Shown: positions 26,040-36,135, counted from the first letter of the stretch. The stretch is 64,000 bases of DNA from a bacterium 1xD8-48 (GCA_009917455.1 QZDS01000014.1:1-64000); one strand, 5' to 3'. Numbers and translations: made by a program. The notes: generated by a model not told the origin, from the sequence alone.

Positions 26040-27261
26040 AAGAATTTATCTTAAAGTTTTTGTAAACTTAAGCATTATGCTGGCTTTTTTGCTGGTATGC
26101 ATTTTTATACTTCCCAGATTTATCGTCTGTTTTATGCCTTTTATCATTGGCTGGATTATTGCGCTGATAGCCAGCCCACTGGTAAAGTTTTTTGAAAAGC
26201 AATTAAAGATTAAAAGAAAGGCCGGCGCAGCCTTTGTGATTATTTCGGTTATTGCGCTGGTAATTCTCGCCGGATATCTTCTGGGGGCAAAGCTGATAGA
26301 GGAGACCACGAACTTTGTCAGCGAGCTTCCTGAAATGTGGGAGAGCACGCTGGAAGATTTTGAGGAGGTGGGAGAGGCCTTTGAGACGGCGGGAAAGTAT
26401 TTTCCCGAAAGCCTCCAGACGACCTTTAAAAAAGTCACAGCGAATATCGAGACTTACCTCGGGGATTTTTTCGGAGGACTCAGCGAGCCGACCATTGAAG
26501 CTCTGGGACGTTTTGCCATGGATTTGCCCTCCATTCTTATCGGGATTATCATGTGTCTTTTATCCTCCTACCTTTTTGTGGCGGATAAGGATTATCTGCC
26601 GAATCTGCTGTCGAAGGTGGTTCCGGAGGCGATTACCGAGCGGTGGAACATGATAAAAAGAGGACTGCGCCATGCGGTAGGCGGCTATTTCAAGGCGCAG
26701 ATTAAAATTGAAATCTGGATGTACCTGCTTTTGGGAATCGGGTTTACCGTTTTAAAGGTGAGATATGCTTTCATTATTGCCATTGGCGTGGCGTTTCTTG
26801 ACTTCCTGCCCTTTTTCGGAACGGGAACGGTTCTGGTTCCATGGGCGATTATCAAATTTTTAAACGGCGATTACACCATGGTGATAGGACTGCTGATAAT
26901 CTGGGGAGTTGGACAGATGGCAAGACAGCTGATTCAGCCCAAAATTATGGGAGATTCCATGGGGCTTGCGCCGATTCCCACGCTGATTTTACTGTTTGTG
27001 GGCTACAAGGTGGGGAGCGTTGCAGGGATGATTATTGCGGTTCCCATCGGAATTATCGTGCTGAATATGTACGGGGAAGGCGTTTTTGACACCACCATAA
27101 ACAGTCTGAAAATTCTGTATGCCAGCATCAGTAATTTCAGACACTTAAATGACGAGGATATGGAGGCTGTGCGCATTTACAGGGAAATGGAAAAGCAGCG
27201 CAAGAAGAAGCAGGAAATGATGCAGCTTCAAAGAAACGAACAGGATAGAACCATGCGCTGA
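26029..27261 (+). CDS. AI-2E/YtvI family membrane protein
   Basis: A 410-residue polytopic membrane protein of the AI-2E transporter superfamily. It has two N-terminal hydrophobic segments (about 12-32 and 36-58), a long amphipathic middle with EETTNFVSELPEMW, and a C-terminal group of five to six helices containing FLPFFGTGTVLVPWAI and QPKIMGDSMGLAPIPTLI, the family signature. In Firmicutes such proteins include sporulation protein YtvI. Its charged C-terminal tail is longer than usual. It starts inside the end of ysxC. Actual transport substrate unknown. Confidence 0.85.
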   Translation: MGNKRIYLKVFVNLSIMLAFLLVCIFILPRFIVCFMPFIIGWIIALIASPLVKFFEKQLKIKRKAGAAFVIISVIALVILAGYLLGAKLIEETTNFVSELPEMWESTLEDFEEVGEAFETAGKYFPESLQTTFKKVTANIETYLGDFFGGLSEPTIEALGRFAMDLPSILIGIIMCLLSSYLFVADKDYLPNLLSKVVPEAITERWNMIKRGLRHAVGGYFKAQIKIEIWMYLLLGIGFTVLKVRYAFIIAIGVAFLDFLPFFGTGTVLVPWAIIKFLNGDYTMVIGLLIIWGVGQMARQLIQPKIMGDSMGLAPIPTLILLFVGYKVGSVAGMIIAVPIGIIVLNMYGEGVFDTTINSLKILYASISNFRHLNDEDMEAVRIYREMEKQRKKKQEMMQLQRNEQDRTMR

Positions 27262-27286
27262 TTGCGGCGCAGAAGAAAGGGGAAAC

Positions 27287-28270
27287 ATGAAGGTTACGGT
27301 TTATAACTGCAGAGCCTTTGACGAGAAGGCTTTGTTTGAAAAATACGGAAAAGAGCTGGGGATAGAGCTGGTACTCTGTCCCGATGCGCCGGATGAGGAA
27401 AATGCGTCTCTGGCACAGGGCTCCCAGTGCATAGACATTCTCACGTCCAGAATGCCGGAGGAGCTTCTCAAGGTCTTTGCCGGTTATGGCGTAAAGTATA
27501 TCACTACGAGAACCATAGGCTACGACCATATTGATGTGAAGGCGGCAAAAAGGCTTGGAATAACGGTTGCCAACGCACCCTACGGCCCCTGCGGCGTCGC
27601 CGATTATACGGTAATGCTGATTCTCATGACGATTCGTAAAATGAAGCGTATCATGGAACGCACGAACATACAGGATTATTCCCTTAAGGGAATACAGGGG
27701 AGGGAACTGAAGGATTTGACGGTGGGCGTTATCGGCGCCGGAAGAATAGGACGGATGGTGCTCCAAAATCTTTCCGGATTCGGCTGCAGGCTGCTTGCCC
27801 ATGATTTGTATGAAAATGAAGAAGTGAAAGCGTCGAAAGTACCCTACGTGACGCTGGACGAGATTTGGAGTCAGGCGGATGTGATTACTCTGCATGCGCC
27901 GCTTACAGACGATAACTTCCATATGATAAATGCGGAGACCGTCTCAAAGATGAAGGACGGCGTCATGATTGTCAACACAGCAAGAGGCGCTCTGATTGAC
28001 TCGGAGGCTTTGATTTCAGGAATCGAGAGCGGTAAAATCGGCGGCGCGGGACTGGATGTGGTGGAAAATGAATTCGGGCTGTATTATTACGACCATAAAT
28101 CAGATATACTGAATAACAGGGAACTGGCGGTTTTGAGGGGCTTTCCCAATGTGACGGTAAGCCACCACATGGCATTTTACACTGACGACTGCGTGAACAC
28201 GGTGGTGAGGGATTCCCTTATGGGCTGTAAGTATTTCGTGGAGGGGAAGGAAAATCCCTGGGAGGTGTAG
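27287..28270 (+). CDS. D-2-hydroxyacid dehydrogenase (D-lactate dehydrogenase-like)
   Basis: A 327-residue NAD-dependent dehydrogenase. The Rossmann motif GVIGAGRIGRMV (about 146-157) is followed by the catalytic Arg in MIVNTARGALID, the Glu in LDVVENEFG and the His in VSHHMAFYT. RTIGYDHIDVKAAKRLGI matches D-lactate dehydrogenases of the LdhA/VanH group. Fermentative D-lactate formation is the likely role, with hydroxyacid specificity uncertain. It follows the YtvI-like gene by 25 bases with an AGAAAGGGG site. Confidence 0.9.
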   Translation: MKVTVYNCRAFDEKALFEKYGKELGIELVLCPDAPDEENASLAQGSQCIDILTSRMPEELLKVFAGYGVKYITTRTIGYDHIDVKAAKRLGITVANAPYGPCGVADYTVMLILMTIRKMKRIMERTNIQDYSLKGIQGRELKDLTVGVIGAGRIGRMVLQNLSGFGCRLLAHDLYENEEVKASKVPYVTLDEIWSQADVITLHAPLTDDNFHMINAETVSKMKDGVMIVNTARGALIDSEALISGIESGKIGGAGLDVVENEFGLYYYDHKSDILNNRELAVLRGFPNVTVSHHMAFYTDDCVNTVVRDSLMGCKYFVEGKENPWEV

Positions 28271-28334
28271 CTGCAAAACAGGAACAGTAAGCGCCGGAAG
28301 GGAGCTTACGAAACTGGAATAACGGAGGGGACAG

Positions 28335-29144
28335 GTGGCAAACTATAAAATAATTTTGCAGTATGAGGGGACAAGATATCAGGGCTGGCAGAAGCAGGGG
28401 AACACGGACAACACTGTACAGGCAAAGCTGGAAGCAGTGTTGTCCAAAATGACAGGTCAGAAAATAGAGGTTGACGCATCGGGAAGAACAGACGCCGGCG
28501 TCCATGCGCTGGGGCAGGTGGCGAATTTTCACATAAATACAGAGACGAACGGGGCGGACGGCGGGGAAAGCCCGGCGAATAAAAAGAAAAGCGCCGGGGA
28601 AATAATGGAATATATGAATTTTTATCTTCCCGAGGACATTGCGGTGATTTCCATAAAGGAGGCGCCGGAGCGGTTTCACAGCCGTCTGAACGCAAAAGGA
28701 AAGACCTACTGCTACCGGGTGGTAAATTCCAGTATTCCCCATGTATTTGACAGACGGTATGTGCATATTCTGGAAGAGAGGCCGGATATTGAGGCTATGG
28801 AAAAGGCTTTGCCTTATCTTATCGGAACTCATGATTTCAAGGCTTTTACCTCTGCGAAAAAGGGTAAAAAGTCCACGGTCCGCACAATTGATGAAATCCG
28901 GATAGAGCAGGCGGTAAGCGCATCTATGAAAACGGCGGGGACGCAGGATGAAATTCGTTTCTGGTACAGCGGAAACGGCTTTTTGTACCATATGGTCAGA
29001 ATTATGACCGGAACACTTCTGGAAGTGGGATTACACAAGAAAAAACCTGAGGATATCGCGGAGATTCTTAAGTCGGGCAGGCGTGAAAACGCCGGGGAAC
29101 TGGTTCCCGCGAAAGGACTTACATTGATGGAGGTTCGTTATTAG
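28335..29144 (+). CDS. truA: tRNA pseudouridine synthase A
   Basis: A 269-residue enzyme that makes pseudouridine at tRNA positions 38-40. The catalytic Asp is in ASGRTDAGVHALGQV (near residue 55). Starts with GTG 28335 after GGAGGGGACAG. It carries a low-complexity insert of about 18 residues (TNGADGGESPANKKKSAGE, around 70-88) in a loop where most TruA proteins are short. The stop codon overlaps the GTG of the next gene, so the two are coupled. Confidence 0.95.
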   Translation: MANYKIILQYEGTRYQGWQKQGNTDNTVQAKLEAVLSKMTGQKIEVDASGRTDAGVHALGQVANFHINTETNGADGGESPANKKKSAGEIMEYMNFYLPEDIAVISIKEAPERFHSRLNAKGKTYCYRVVNSSIPHVFDRRYVHILEERPDIEAMEKALPYLIGTHDFKAFTSAKKGKKSTVRTIDEIRIEQAVSASMKTAGTQDEIRFWYSGNGFLYHMVRIMTGTLLEVGLHKKKPEDIAEILKSGRRENAGELVPAKGLTLMEVRY

Positions 29145-29650
29145 TGAATATCAGACAGTTTCTTAGGAAACATGTCAGACTCATCTTTTTTCTTTATCTG
29201 CTGGTGCTGATGAAAGTGATTATTTTTAAATACCCTCTGGAACAGCTACAGGCGATTGCCGCCTCCTGGCGGAAGGAAGTGATTCTGGAGGGGCTTGATA
29301 CGGCTAATTTTACGTTGTTTAAAACCATACGTATGTATATAGATTATTCCTATAAGCTCAACAGCTTTGAAAATCTGGTGGGAAATATCGTTGCCTTTGT
29401 TCCCTTTGGCTTTCTTCTGCCTTATGTGATAAAAAGGGAGAAGTGCTTTTGGGTTATGCTGTTTCAGGCATTTTTCCTTGTGGTGGGCATAGAGGTTTTC
29501 CAGCTTTTCAGCGCTTTTGGGGCATTTGACGTAGATGATATTCTTCTCAACTGCTTCGGGGCGGTTTTGGGCTATCTGGCTTACAGGGCATATGAAGCTT
29601 TAAAAAAGCGGTATGAAAGAAAAACGGAAATAAAGAAAAGGGGTAAATGA
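29144..29650 (+). CDS. VanZ-like membrane protein
   Basis: A 168-residue protein with four hydrophobic segments and the VanZ-like pattern ENLVGNIVAFVPFGFLLP and EVFQLFSAFGAFDVDDILLNCFGAVLG. VanZ-like proteins confer low-level teicoplanin resistance in one enterococcal operon, but most genomic copies have no known role. GTG 29144 overlaps the truA stop by one base. Followed after one base by the DUF308 gene, so truA, this gene and DUF308 look like one operon. Confidence 0.85.
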   Translation: MNIRQFLRKHVRLIFFLYLLVLMKVIIFKYPLEQLQAIAASWRKEVILEGLDTANFTLFKTIRMYIDYSYKLNSFENLVGNIVAFVPFGFLLPYVIKREKCFWVMLFQAFFLVVGIEVFQLFSAFGAFDVDDILLNCFGAVLGYLAYRAYEALKKRYERKTEIKKRGK

Positions 29651-29651
29651 C

Positions 29652-30236
29652 ATGTCGGATTTTTTAAAAGGATTGAAAGCAAATTATACGATTTCGGCGG
29701 GGCTGTGTACGCTGCTTGGGCTCGTGCTTCTCATATGGCCGGGCACAACCATGCGGATTGTCTGCACACTGCTTGGGAGCATGCTGCTCATATACGGGTT
29801 GGCGCAAGTGGTATTATATCTGATAAATAAGGAACGAACCATGCTTTCCCAGGGCATGATGGTCTTTGGCATTGTCCTGGCGGTAATCGGAATCTGGATT
29901 TTGACAAGTCCTGAAATGATTATCATGGCGGTTCCCGTGATTGTGGGGGTTCTGATAGTCATACACGGGGTACATAATGTGGTGCAGGCGATTGCGCTTA
30001 AGAAGGATGGCTATGACAGGTGGTGGCTTGCCTTTCTATTTGGAGCGCTTACGGTGGTTCTTGGAGGGATTCTCGTCTATAATCCCTTTGAAGTGGCGGA
30101 AACTGTGGTGCGGTTCATCGGAATTTTCCTTATCTATGACGGCGTGTCCGATATCTGGATTCTGTCAAGGGTGTTCAAGGTGAAGCGGGATAAGGAAAAA
30201 ATTATTGACGTGGATTATGTGGACGTGGAGGAGTGA
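29652..30236 (+). CDS. HdeD-like DUF308 membrane protein
   Basis: A 194-residue protein with six predicted membrane segments and the repeated GLVLLIWPG- and GGILVYNPFE-type motifs of the HdeD/DUF308 family. HdeD in E. coli is linked to acid stress; the role in Firmicutes is not known. The short charged C-terminal tail (VKRDKEKIIDVDYVDVEE) is cytoplasmic. The AAGGGGTAAATGAC site precedes ATG 29652. Last gene of the truA operon, before the histidine kinase. Confidence 0.8.
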   Translation: MSDFLKGLKANYTISAGLCTLLGLVLLIWPGTTMRIVCTLLGSMLLIYGLAQVVLYLINKERTMLSQGMMVFGIVLAVIGIWILTSPEMIIMAVPVIVGVLIVIHGVHNVVQAIALKKDGYDRWWLAFLFGALTVVLGGILVYNPFEVAETVVRFIGIFLIYDGVSDIWILSRVFKVKRDKEKIIDVDYVDVEE

Positions 30237-30286
30237 TATGCCGTTTGATATGCGGAAACGGCGGTGAGGGAACCGGCTGATAAAAT

Positions 30287-32032
30287 ATGAAAAATATCTC
30301 ATTGAAAGTGCGCCTGATATCAACATTTCTTGTGTTGCTTATTATATCCACGGGCGCGCTTTTGCTTACTACGCAAATAGAATATTCCAGACAGATGATT
30401 GATGAGCTGTATGATGCGGAATTTAACAGCTTAAAGGCCAGGAGCCTGATACTGGACGAGGGAATCCGCCAGTATGATGAGCTTTCCGTCCAGCTTTTTT
30501 CCGATAAGGATATCAGACAGGTGCTAAGACTGAATGCGTATGATGCACAGAAGGAATATGCCCGGAACCTTTCTATGATAAAGGACAAGCTCAAAAGAAC
30601 GACATCTTATATGTATTCTTCTGATATCACATCTGTGGTAATCGCATCTCCCCATAAAATTTATACATTTTTTGACCTGGGAGGCGATATCACATCCTAC
30701 GAAAATGATTTTTATTACCGGCTGAAAGAGGAAAAGGGCAGGCTGGTTATTTTTGACACAGCCGCGTATCCCCATGTAAGAAAACCAAATATCAGTACGT
30801 TTGCAATCGGGCGGCTGATTGTGGGAGATGATATGAAGGAGGTAGGATATGAGGTTATTTTCGTCACCGTTGATTTTTTTGAGAGAATGATAAGAAACCA
30901 GGATGTGAATGCAGAGAGCTCTTACTATATTGTCGCGGACGATGGCGGTATGATGTATTCCAGAGTAAACGAGAAGCTGAAGGTAGATGATGCGGTTTTG
31001 ACAGAGCAGATAAGAAAAAATGATACCTCCTATTTCCTTACGGAAATGAACGGACAGAGTCTGCTGGTAAGCCAGTATCATTCCGGGTATACGGACTGGA
31101 CTCATGTAAGCGTGATTGCGTTGAATGATATTATTCTGGGTATTAAAAAGACCATATGGAGAAGCATATGGATTTTCCTGTTTATTATTACAATTGGGAT
31201 TTTCATGATTCAATTGATTGTCAAAAGCATTACAAGGCCGCTTTCGGATATGCGGGATGTTATGATGCAAATCAGCGACGGCGATATTTCCCTCAGAGTC
31301 CCGGATTACCCGATACCTGATTTGAGAAATCTGTCAAAATATTTTAATATCATGCTGGACAGAATTATTCTTCTTATGAATGAGAACCAGAAAAAGCAGG
31401 AGGAATTAAAGCAGGTAGAATTTCAGATGTTGCAGGCACAGATTAATCCCCACTTTCTGTATAATACGTTAAACTCCGTAAGATGGCTGGCAATATTTAA
31501 CGGACAGGAACAGATAAAACAGCAGATTGACAATCTTACGGCTCTTTTACGCTCTGCAATCAGCGACAGCCGGATGGAAGTTTTGCTGAAAGAGGAAATG
31601 CATGTGCTGCGCTGTTATGGCGAAATTATGCGGCTGCGGTATTATAACTTTAAGTTGGAGACAGATTTTGGAGAGGGAACCGAAAACTGTCTTGTACCGA
31701 AGTTTATTTTGCAGCCGATTGTTGAAAACGCAGTGCTTCATGGACTGTCGGACAGCACAGACGGAGGCTGTATCAGGGTGCGCTCCGTCAAAAACGGCAG
31801 AATTTTAACAGTCAGTGTGGAAGATAACGGAAAAGGAATGACAGAGGGACAGATAGAGGACTGTATGCACAGGGATAACGGAAACAGGTTTAATCATATA
31901 GGAATAATGAATGTAAACCAGAGGATTCAGTTGATGTATGGCGGCAAATATGGAATTGCGATTCATTCCGTTCCCGGACAGGGAACAGAAGTGAGTATCA
32001 GTTTTCCCGTAAAAGAGGAGGAAAACGGCTGA
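30287..32032 (+). CDS. YesM-type sensor histidine kinase
   Basis: A 581-residue membrane kinase. A hydrophobic segment at about 7-29 and another at about 290-311 enclose an extracellular Cache-like sensor. HAMP follows (SITRPLSDMRDVMMQISDGD), then the His_kinase box QINPHFLYNTLNSVRW with phospho-acceptor H near 389, and a HATPase domain with VEDNGKGMTEG. The partner response regulator overlaps its stop codon by one base. Such YesMN-like pairs control adjacent carbohydrate importers in Lachnospiraceae, which fits the ABC genes downstream. Confidence 0.93.
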   Translation: MKNISLKVRLISTFLVLLIISTGALLLTTQIEYSRQMIDELYDAEFNSLKARSLILDEGIRQYDELSVQLFSDKDIRQVLRLNAYDAQKEYARNLSMIKDKLKRTTSYMYSSDITSVVIASPHKIYTFFDLGGDITSYENDFYYRLKEEKGRLVIFDTAAYPHVRKPNISTFAIGRLIVGDDMKEVGYEVIFVTVDFFERMIRNQDVNAESSYYIVADDGGMMYSRVNEKLKVDDAVLTEQIRKNDTSYFLTEMNGQSLLVSQYHSGYTDWTHVSVIALNDIILGIKKTIWRSIWIFLFIITIGIFMIQLIVKSITRPLSDMRDVMMQISDGDISLRVPDYPIPDLRNLSKYFNIMLDRIILLMNENQKKQEELKQVEFQMLQAQINPHFLYNTLNSVRWLAIFNGQEQIKQQIDNLTALLRSAISDSRMEVLLKEEMHVLRCYGEIMRLRYYNFKLETDFGEGTENCLVPKFILQPIVENAVLHGLSDSTDGGCIRVRSVKNGRILTVSVEDNGKGMTEGQIEDCMHRDNGNRFNHIGIMNVNQRIQLMYGGKYGIAIHSVPGQGTEVSISFPVKEEENG

Positions 32033-33618
32033 TGATGAATGTTATTATTGTGGAAGATGAAAACATAGTCAGAATCGGGCTGTCGGCCTTGATAAACTGG
32101 GAGGAGTGCGGGTTTCATCTGGCCGGTCTTTTTAAAAATGGAAAAGAAGCGATGGACTATATTGTTTCTAACGATGTGGATATTGTTCTGACAGATATCC
32201 GCATGCCGGTTATGGACGGCGAGGAGCTTGTAAGAAAAATCAGGGAGTATTCCGGCACTATATCTATAGTGGTACTCAGCAACTTCGATGATTTTGAGAT
32301 TGTAAAGAACTGCTTTAAAATGGATATAGCGGATTATATTTTAAAGCAGGACATAGAAGCCGATAAGCTGCAGGAACTTCTGAAAAGCATAGTGGATAAA
32401 AGGAAGGTACAAGCGGCAAGAGAGACGGACATCAGTGAGGCTCAGCGAAGACAGTTGTTTTTTTCGGAATTGCAGGATCTTGATTTTCAGCTGTCAGACT
32501 CTGGAATACGGCAAAAATATCAGAATCTGCTTATGAGTCTGCAGGACAGAAGTTTTTTGGTAGCGGAGATTATCCTGATTCACAGGCTGGATGGAAAGCT
32601 ATATTACGGGCGGGGAGCCCAGAGTCTGGCGGTCAGGGAAGGAATCAGGGAGAGCGGAAGCAATTATTTTGAGGGGGTGGAAATTTTAAGCGGCGGCGCA
32701 AAGTACAGAGTTGTTTTTTGGGATACTGACGAGGTAAGCTGTGAGGGAAAAATTGCCCTGTGGGTGGAGAGGGCAGTCTCCATGATGCGCGAGTACTTTA
32801 ACCTGGAAATGAAAATCGGCGTTTCGGGGGCAGGCTTTTCCATTAACAGTCTGAAAACAGCGTGCCGGGAGGCTGCTTTTGGCAGATGGCATCTGTTTTA
32901 TTATCCTGATAAAATTTATTTGCAGTACAGGGATGGTATGCCCGGATTTTGTGAAGATAACAGTTTTTTTGAATGTTTGAAGGAAGTGAAGCTGTGCTTT
33001 GAGTTTAATAATTTTTCAGTGTTGAAAGCGAGTCTGGAAAACTTTTATTTTACACTGAAAAAAGACAAAAATCTGCGGCCCCGCAGTGTATGCCGCTTTA
33101 CATTTGAGATTTTAAGGGAAGTGGATTATTTCCTGCTTGAAACTTTTCAGGAGGAAAGCAAAAAGGTCCGCCTTGCCGATATTGAGCCCGGCTGGGAGGA
33201 AGCGGGAAATGTGTACTATTTTTCTATTGACTCACTGAAAGAATATCTGTTTTCGGTAATCGAGAAAGTGGTTAACTATCTCAGAACATATGAAAAGCAT
33301 TATGAGCTGATTGCAAAGGCAAAGCTGCTGATATCCAAAAGGTATAAGGAGGATTTATCGCTCCAGGATATGGCGGATGTCCTGAATGTGAATCCGGCTT
33401 ATTTCAGTACTTTGTTTAAAAAGAAGACAGGCGTCAGCTTTATTCAGTATCTGACAAATTACCGAATCAAAAAGGCAATGAATCTGCTTCGCACCACCGG
33501 AAGCTCGGTGGAGGAAATTTCCGAACGGGTAGGCTATCCAAACGCCAATTACTTTGTCAAGGTATTCAAAAAGACGGTGGGAATGAACGTGTCGGAATTT
33601 AAAAGAAATGGAACATAA
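32032..33618 (+). CDS. YesN-type response regulator (REC plus AraC HTH)
   Basis: A 528-residue regulator. The receiver domain occupies about 1-125 with the phospho-acceptor D55 in IVLTDIRMPVMDG. A long middle domain of unknown fold follows. The C-terminal about 100 residues form an AraC-type double helix-turn-helix (LSLQDMADVLNVNPAYFSTLFKKK and VEEISERVGYPNANYFVKVFK). Start ATG 32032 overlaps the kinase stop, after an AGAGGAGG site. It presumably activates the ABC operon behind it, after the terminator at 33647. Confidence 0.94.
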   Translation: MMNVIIVEDENIVRIGLSALINWEECGFHLAGLFKNGKEAMDYIVSNDVDIVLTDIRMPVMDGEELVRKIREYSGTISIVVLSNFDDFEIVKNCFKMDIADYILKQDIEADKLQELLKSIVDKRKVQAARETDISEAQRRQLFFSELQDLDFQLSDSGIRQKYQNLLMSLQDRSFLVAEIILIHRLDGKLYYGRGAQSLAVREGIRESGSNYFEGVEILSGGAKYRVVFWDTDEVSCEGKIALWVERAVSMMREYFNLEMKIGVSGAGFSINSLKTACREAAFGRWHLFYYPDKIYLQYRDGMPGFCEDNSFFECLKEVKLCFEFNNFSVLKASLENFYFTLKKDKNLRPRSVCRFTFEILREVDYFLLETFQEESKKVRLADIEPGWEEAGNVYYFSIDSLKEYLFSVIEKVVNYLRTYEKHYELIAKAKLLISKRYKEDLSLQDMADVLNVNPAYFSTLFKKKTGVSFIQYLTNYRIKKAMNLLRTTGSSVEEISERVGYPNANYFVKVFKKTVGMNVSEFKRNGT

Positions 33619-33646
33619 ATCTGAAAATATGGAAGCAGTATGAACA

Positions 33647-33683
33647 GGGGCTATGGCAGGAATGCCATAGCTCTTAATTTTTT
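33647..33683 (+). terminator. Terminator after the two-component pair
   Basis: GGGGCTATGGCA pairs with TGCCATAGCTCT across GGAA, followed by AATTTTTT. It separates the regulators from the ABC operon. Confidence 0.85.
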
Positions 33684-33781
33684 GCATCAGCTTCCAATAT
33701 CTGTTCATGGAAGAGGAACAAAAGCGCCATTATAATAAAAACAGTTACTTTGAGAAAATTGATTTTCAGGAGGGAAATGGT

Positions 33782-35137
33782 ATGAAGAAAAAACGTTTGG
33801 CAATGGCGCTTGCTGTTGCAGTTACAATTGCAGTTCTTGGCGGATGCGGAACAAAAGAAGAACAAAAGACCGGGGAAAAGGTGCCGGCAACGGAAGAAGC
33901 GCCGGAAGCAGATACGGGAAAAACAGCGGATGAAACAACGGCTGCCGGAAGTGGGGATGCTGTGAATCTGAAAGTCTACAGCTGGCATGCGGAAAGAGCG
34001 GATTTGTATGAAGAAATATTCAGTGAGTTTAACAAGCTGTATCCCAATATTACCGCGACCTATATTACCTATGATGACGACCAGTATTACAGTATGCTTT
34101 CTACAGCAATTCAGACGGGCGATGCGCCGGATTTGTTTGCGACCAGCGGCACGAAAAAGGTGGTGTTTGGCAACTATGTGGATATGGGAGCCTGCATGCC
34201 TCTGGATGATTTGGTTGATTTTTCCAAATGGCCTGATGAACTGATGCGCTGGGGACAGGTTGACGGTGTCACCTATATGACGCCGAGCGCCCTTGGAGAT
34301 GCGTATGGGGTATATTACAATAAGGATATTTTTGACAAATACGGCCTTACAGAGCCGGAAACATGGGATGAGTTGATTGAAATCTGTGATACGTTGGTGG
34401 CAAACGGAGTGACGCCCTTTTCACTCTCCGGTCTGGATGCAAACGGGATTCAGTGGTGGTTTAACACTATGATGACTTCCTATTCACCGGAATGGAACAC
34501 AGCCTTCCCTTATGACGGAAATGATTTTACCCATGCCACATTTAAGGAAATGCTGCAGGTTCTGGCTGATTTCAGAGATGCCGGTTATTTTGGAAAGGAT
34601 TATGAAAGTATGGATACCAACGGCGCATACCTGTACTTTTCTTCCGGAAAGGCGGCAATGATGGCGGACGGCTCCTGGCAGGCATACACCTATTCGGCAA
34701 TGAATGATGTAAATATGGACGTATTTTTGTGGCCCACCAGGGACGGACGCCGCCCGACTTATAATGCAACGGCGACAGAGGTCGGTTTCAGTATTTATTC
34801 AGGCACAGAGCACAAGGATGAAGCGGTACTTCTGGCAGAATACTGTATGACTTATGAGCCTATGCAGAAGATTCTGGATTTGGGAAACAATGTGCCGATT
34901 ATGGGAATTGGAGGACTGGAAAACCTGAAATCCCCGGACAGGCTGATGAATAAGTTCGGCACAGGAGACTTTATTGTAAGCGGCTTTGTGGACAGAGACG
35001 CGCTGCTGGCAAAGGAAGGCTACGACGCTTTCGGTCTGTTAAATGAATGCCTTCAAAACGTACTTTTTGGACAGAAGACGGTGGACGAAGCGGCTGCGGC
35101 AATGCAGGATATGCTTGACGTGAGTCTGATTGAATAA
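33782..35137 (+). CDS. Extracellular solute-binding lipoprotein of a sugar-type ABC importer
   Basis: A 451-residue substrate-binding protein. Lipoprotein signal at 1-21 ends in lipobox VLGGC with modified C22. A Glu/Thr/Ala-rich linker (25-60) precedes a family 1 solute-binding fold: VNLKVYSWHAERADLYEEIF, then TAIQTGDAPDLFAT. ATG 33782 follows GGAGGG; a frame extension to 33707 is rejected. It is first in an ABC operon with two permeases and a nucleoside hydrolase-like enzyme. No ATPase gene is present; a shared MsmX-type ATPase is expected. Ligand unknown; neighbours suggest a nucleoside or glycoside. Confidence 0.93.
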   Translation: MKKKRLAMALAVAVTIAVLGGCGTKEEQKTGEKVPATEEAPEADTGKTADETTAAGSGDAVNLKVYSWHAERADLYEEIFSEFNKLYPNITATYITYDDDQYYSMLSTAIQTGDAPDLFATSGTKKVVFGNYVDMGACMPLDDLVDFSKWPDELMRWGQVDGVTYMTPSALGDAYGVYYNKDIFDKYGLTEPETWDELIEICDTLVANGVTPFSLSGLDANGIQWWFNTMMTSYSPEWNTAFPYDGNDFTHATFKEMLQVLADFRDAGYFGKDYESMDTNGAYLYFSSGKAAMMADGSWQAYTYSAMNDVNMDVFLWPTRDGRRPTYNATATEVGFSIYSGTEHKDEAVLLAEYCMTYEPMQKILDLGNNVPIMGIGGLENLKSPDRLMNKFGTGDFIVSGFVDRDALLAKEGYDAFGLLNECLQNVLFGQKTVDEAAAAMQDMLDVSLIE

Positions 35138-35163
35138 ACAGGATTATCCTCTGATGAACAAAC

Positions 35164-35188
35164 GCTGCCCCAAGGCTATCGGGGCAGC
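35164..35188 (+). other. Stem-loop inside the ABC operon
   Basis: GCTGCCCC (35164-35171) pairs with GGGGCAGC (35181-35188) between the binding-protein and permease genes. There is no T run. Such stems commonly protect the 3' end of the more abundant binding-protein mRNA or partly terminate. Confidence 0.6.
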
Positions 35189-35211
35189 AGCTTGAAAGGC
35201 CTGGTGCTTAG

Positions 35212-36132
35212 ATGAGAAAGAAAATGAAAAAACGCGCATATGTCTGGTTTATCCTGCCCGGATTGATATTTTATACCATATTTACAATCTATCCGATTTT
35301 CGGTGCAATACCAAACAGCTTTTACAAGTGGGCCGGTGTGGGGGAAAAACAATGGGTGGGGCTCGATAACTATGTTACACTGTTTACCCACTCTCAGCTT
35401 GCGCCGCAGTTTTTTAACGCGGCGGGGAATTCCATACAATATCTGATTCTGAATATTTTTGTGGTAAACACGATTTCACTGCTTCTGGCATATGCCATAT
35501 TCAGAAAAATCCCCTTTAGCAGGGCTTATCAGACAATTATATTTTCCCCGCATTTTTTGTATCCGGCGGCTATTGCATTTATGTATACCCTGTTTTTTGA
35601 CCCTACCATCGGTCTGTACAGTAAATTTATGACTATGATGGGACTGGAAAATTATAGTACCTTTCCGTGGCTGAAGGATTCCGGCAAAGGCGTGCTGCTC
35701 CTTACAATTATATGTAACTGGAAGGGGATTGGCTATACGATGCTTTTATATATTGCGGGATTTACCATGGTTTCACGGGATTATGAGGAGGCAGCCAGGA
35801 TTGACGGAGCCGGGAAGATACAGGTTTTTACCAGAATTTATCTGCCCATGATACGGCATACCTTTGTCAATGTCATCGTGCTTTCTTATATCTGGAGCAT
35901 TACATTGTTTGATATTCCCTATGCAATTGCCGGGCGGGAAGGCGGACTGAACAGAGGAATGGACGTGCTGGAGAATTTTTTCTATCGTACAACATTCAGC
36001 GCCACAAGCGGTTTTTCATCGAATTTTATCGGAATGGGTTCTACGATTTCAGTGGTCCTGCTTTTGGTGATTTCAATCGGCTCGGGTCTGCTTATGTTAC
36101 TGTTAAACCGCAGTTCGGATAAGGAGGGATAA
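35212..36132 (+). CDS. ABC sugar permease, MalF-like
   Basis: A 306-residue membrane protein with six predicted helices. The EAA motif, which contacts the ATPase, is EEAARIDGAGKIQVFTRIYLP (near residue 190). The N-terminal segment KKRAYVWFILPGLIFYTIF is typical of CUT1 permeases. Start ATG 35212 has only a weak site; the codon is the best available. Partner of the permease at 36136. Substrate class is carbohydrate or nucleoside; exact ligand unknown. Confidence 0.92.
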   Translation: MRKKMKKRAYVWFILPGLIFYTIFTIYPIFGAIPNSFYKWAGVGEKQWVGLDNYVTLFTHSQLAPQFFNAAGNSIQYLILNIFVVNTISLLLAYAIFRKIPFSRAYQTIIFSPHFLYPAAIAFMYTLFFDPTIGLYSKFMTMMGLENYSTFPWLKDSGKGVLLLTIICNWKGIGYTMLLYIAGFTMVSRDYEEAARIDGAGKIQVFTRIYLPMIRHTFVNVIVLSYIWSITLFDIPYAIAGREGGLNRGMDVLENFFYRTTFSATSGFSSNFIGMGSTISVVLLLVISIGSGLLMLLLNRSSDKEG

Positions 36133-36135
36133 CCA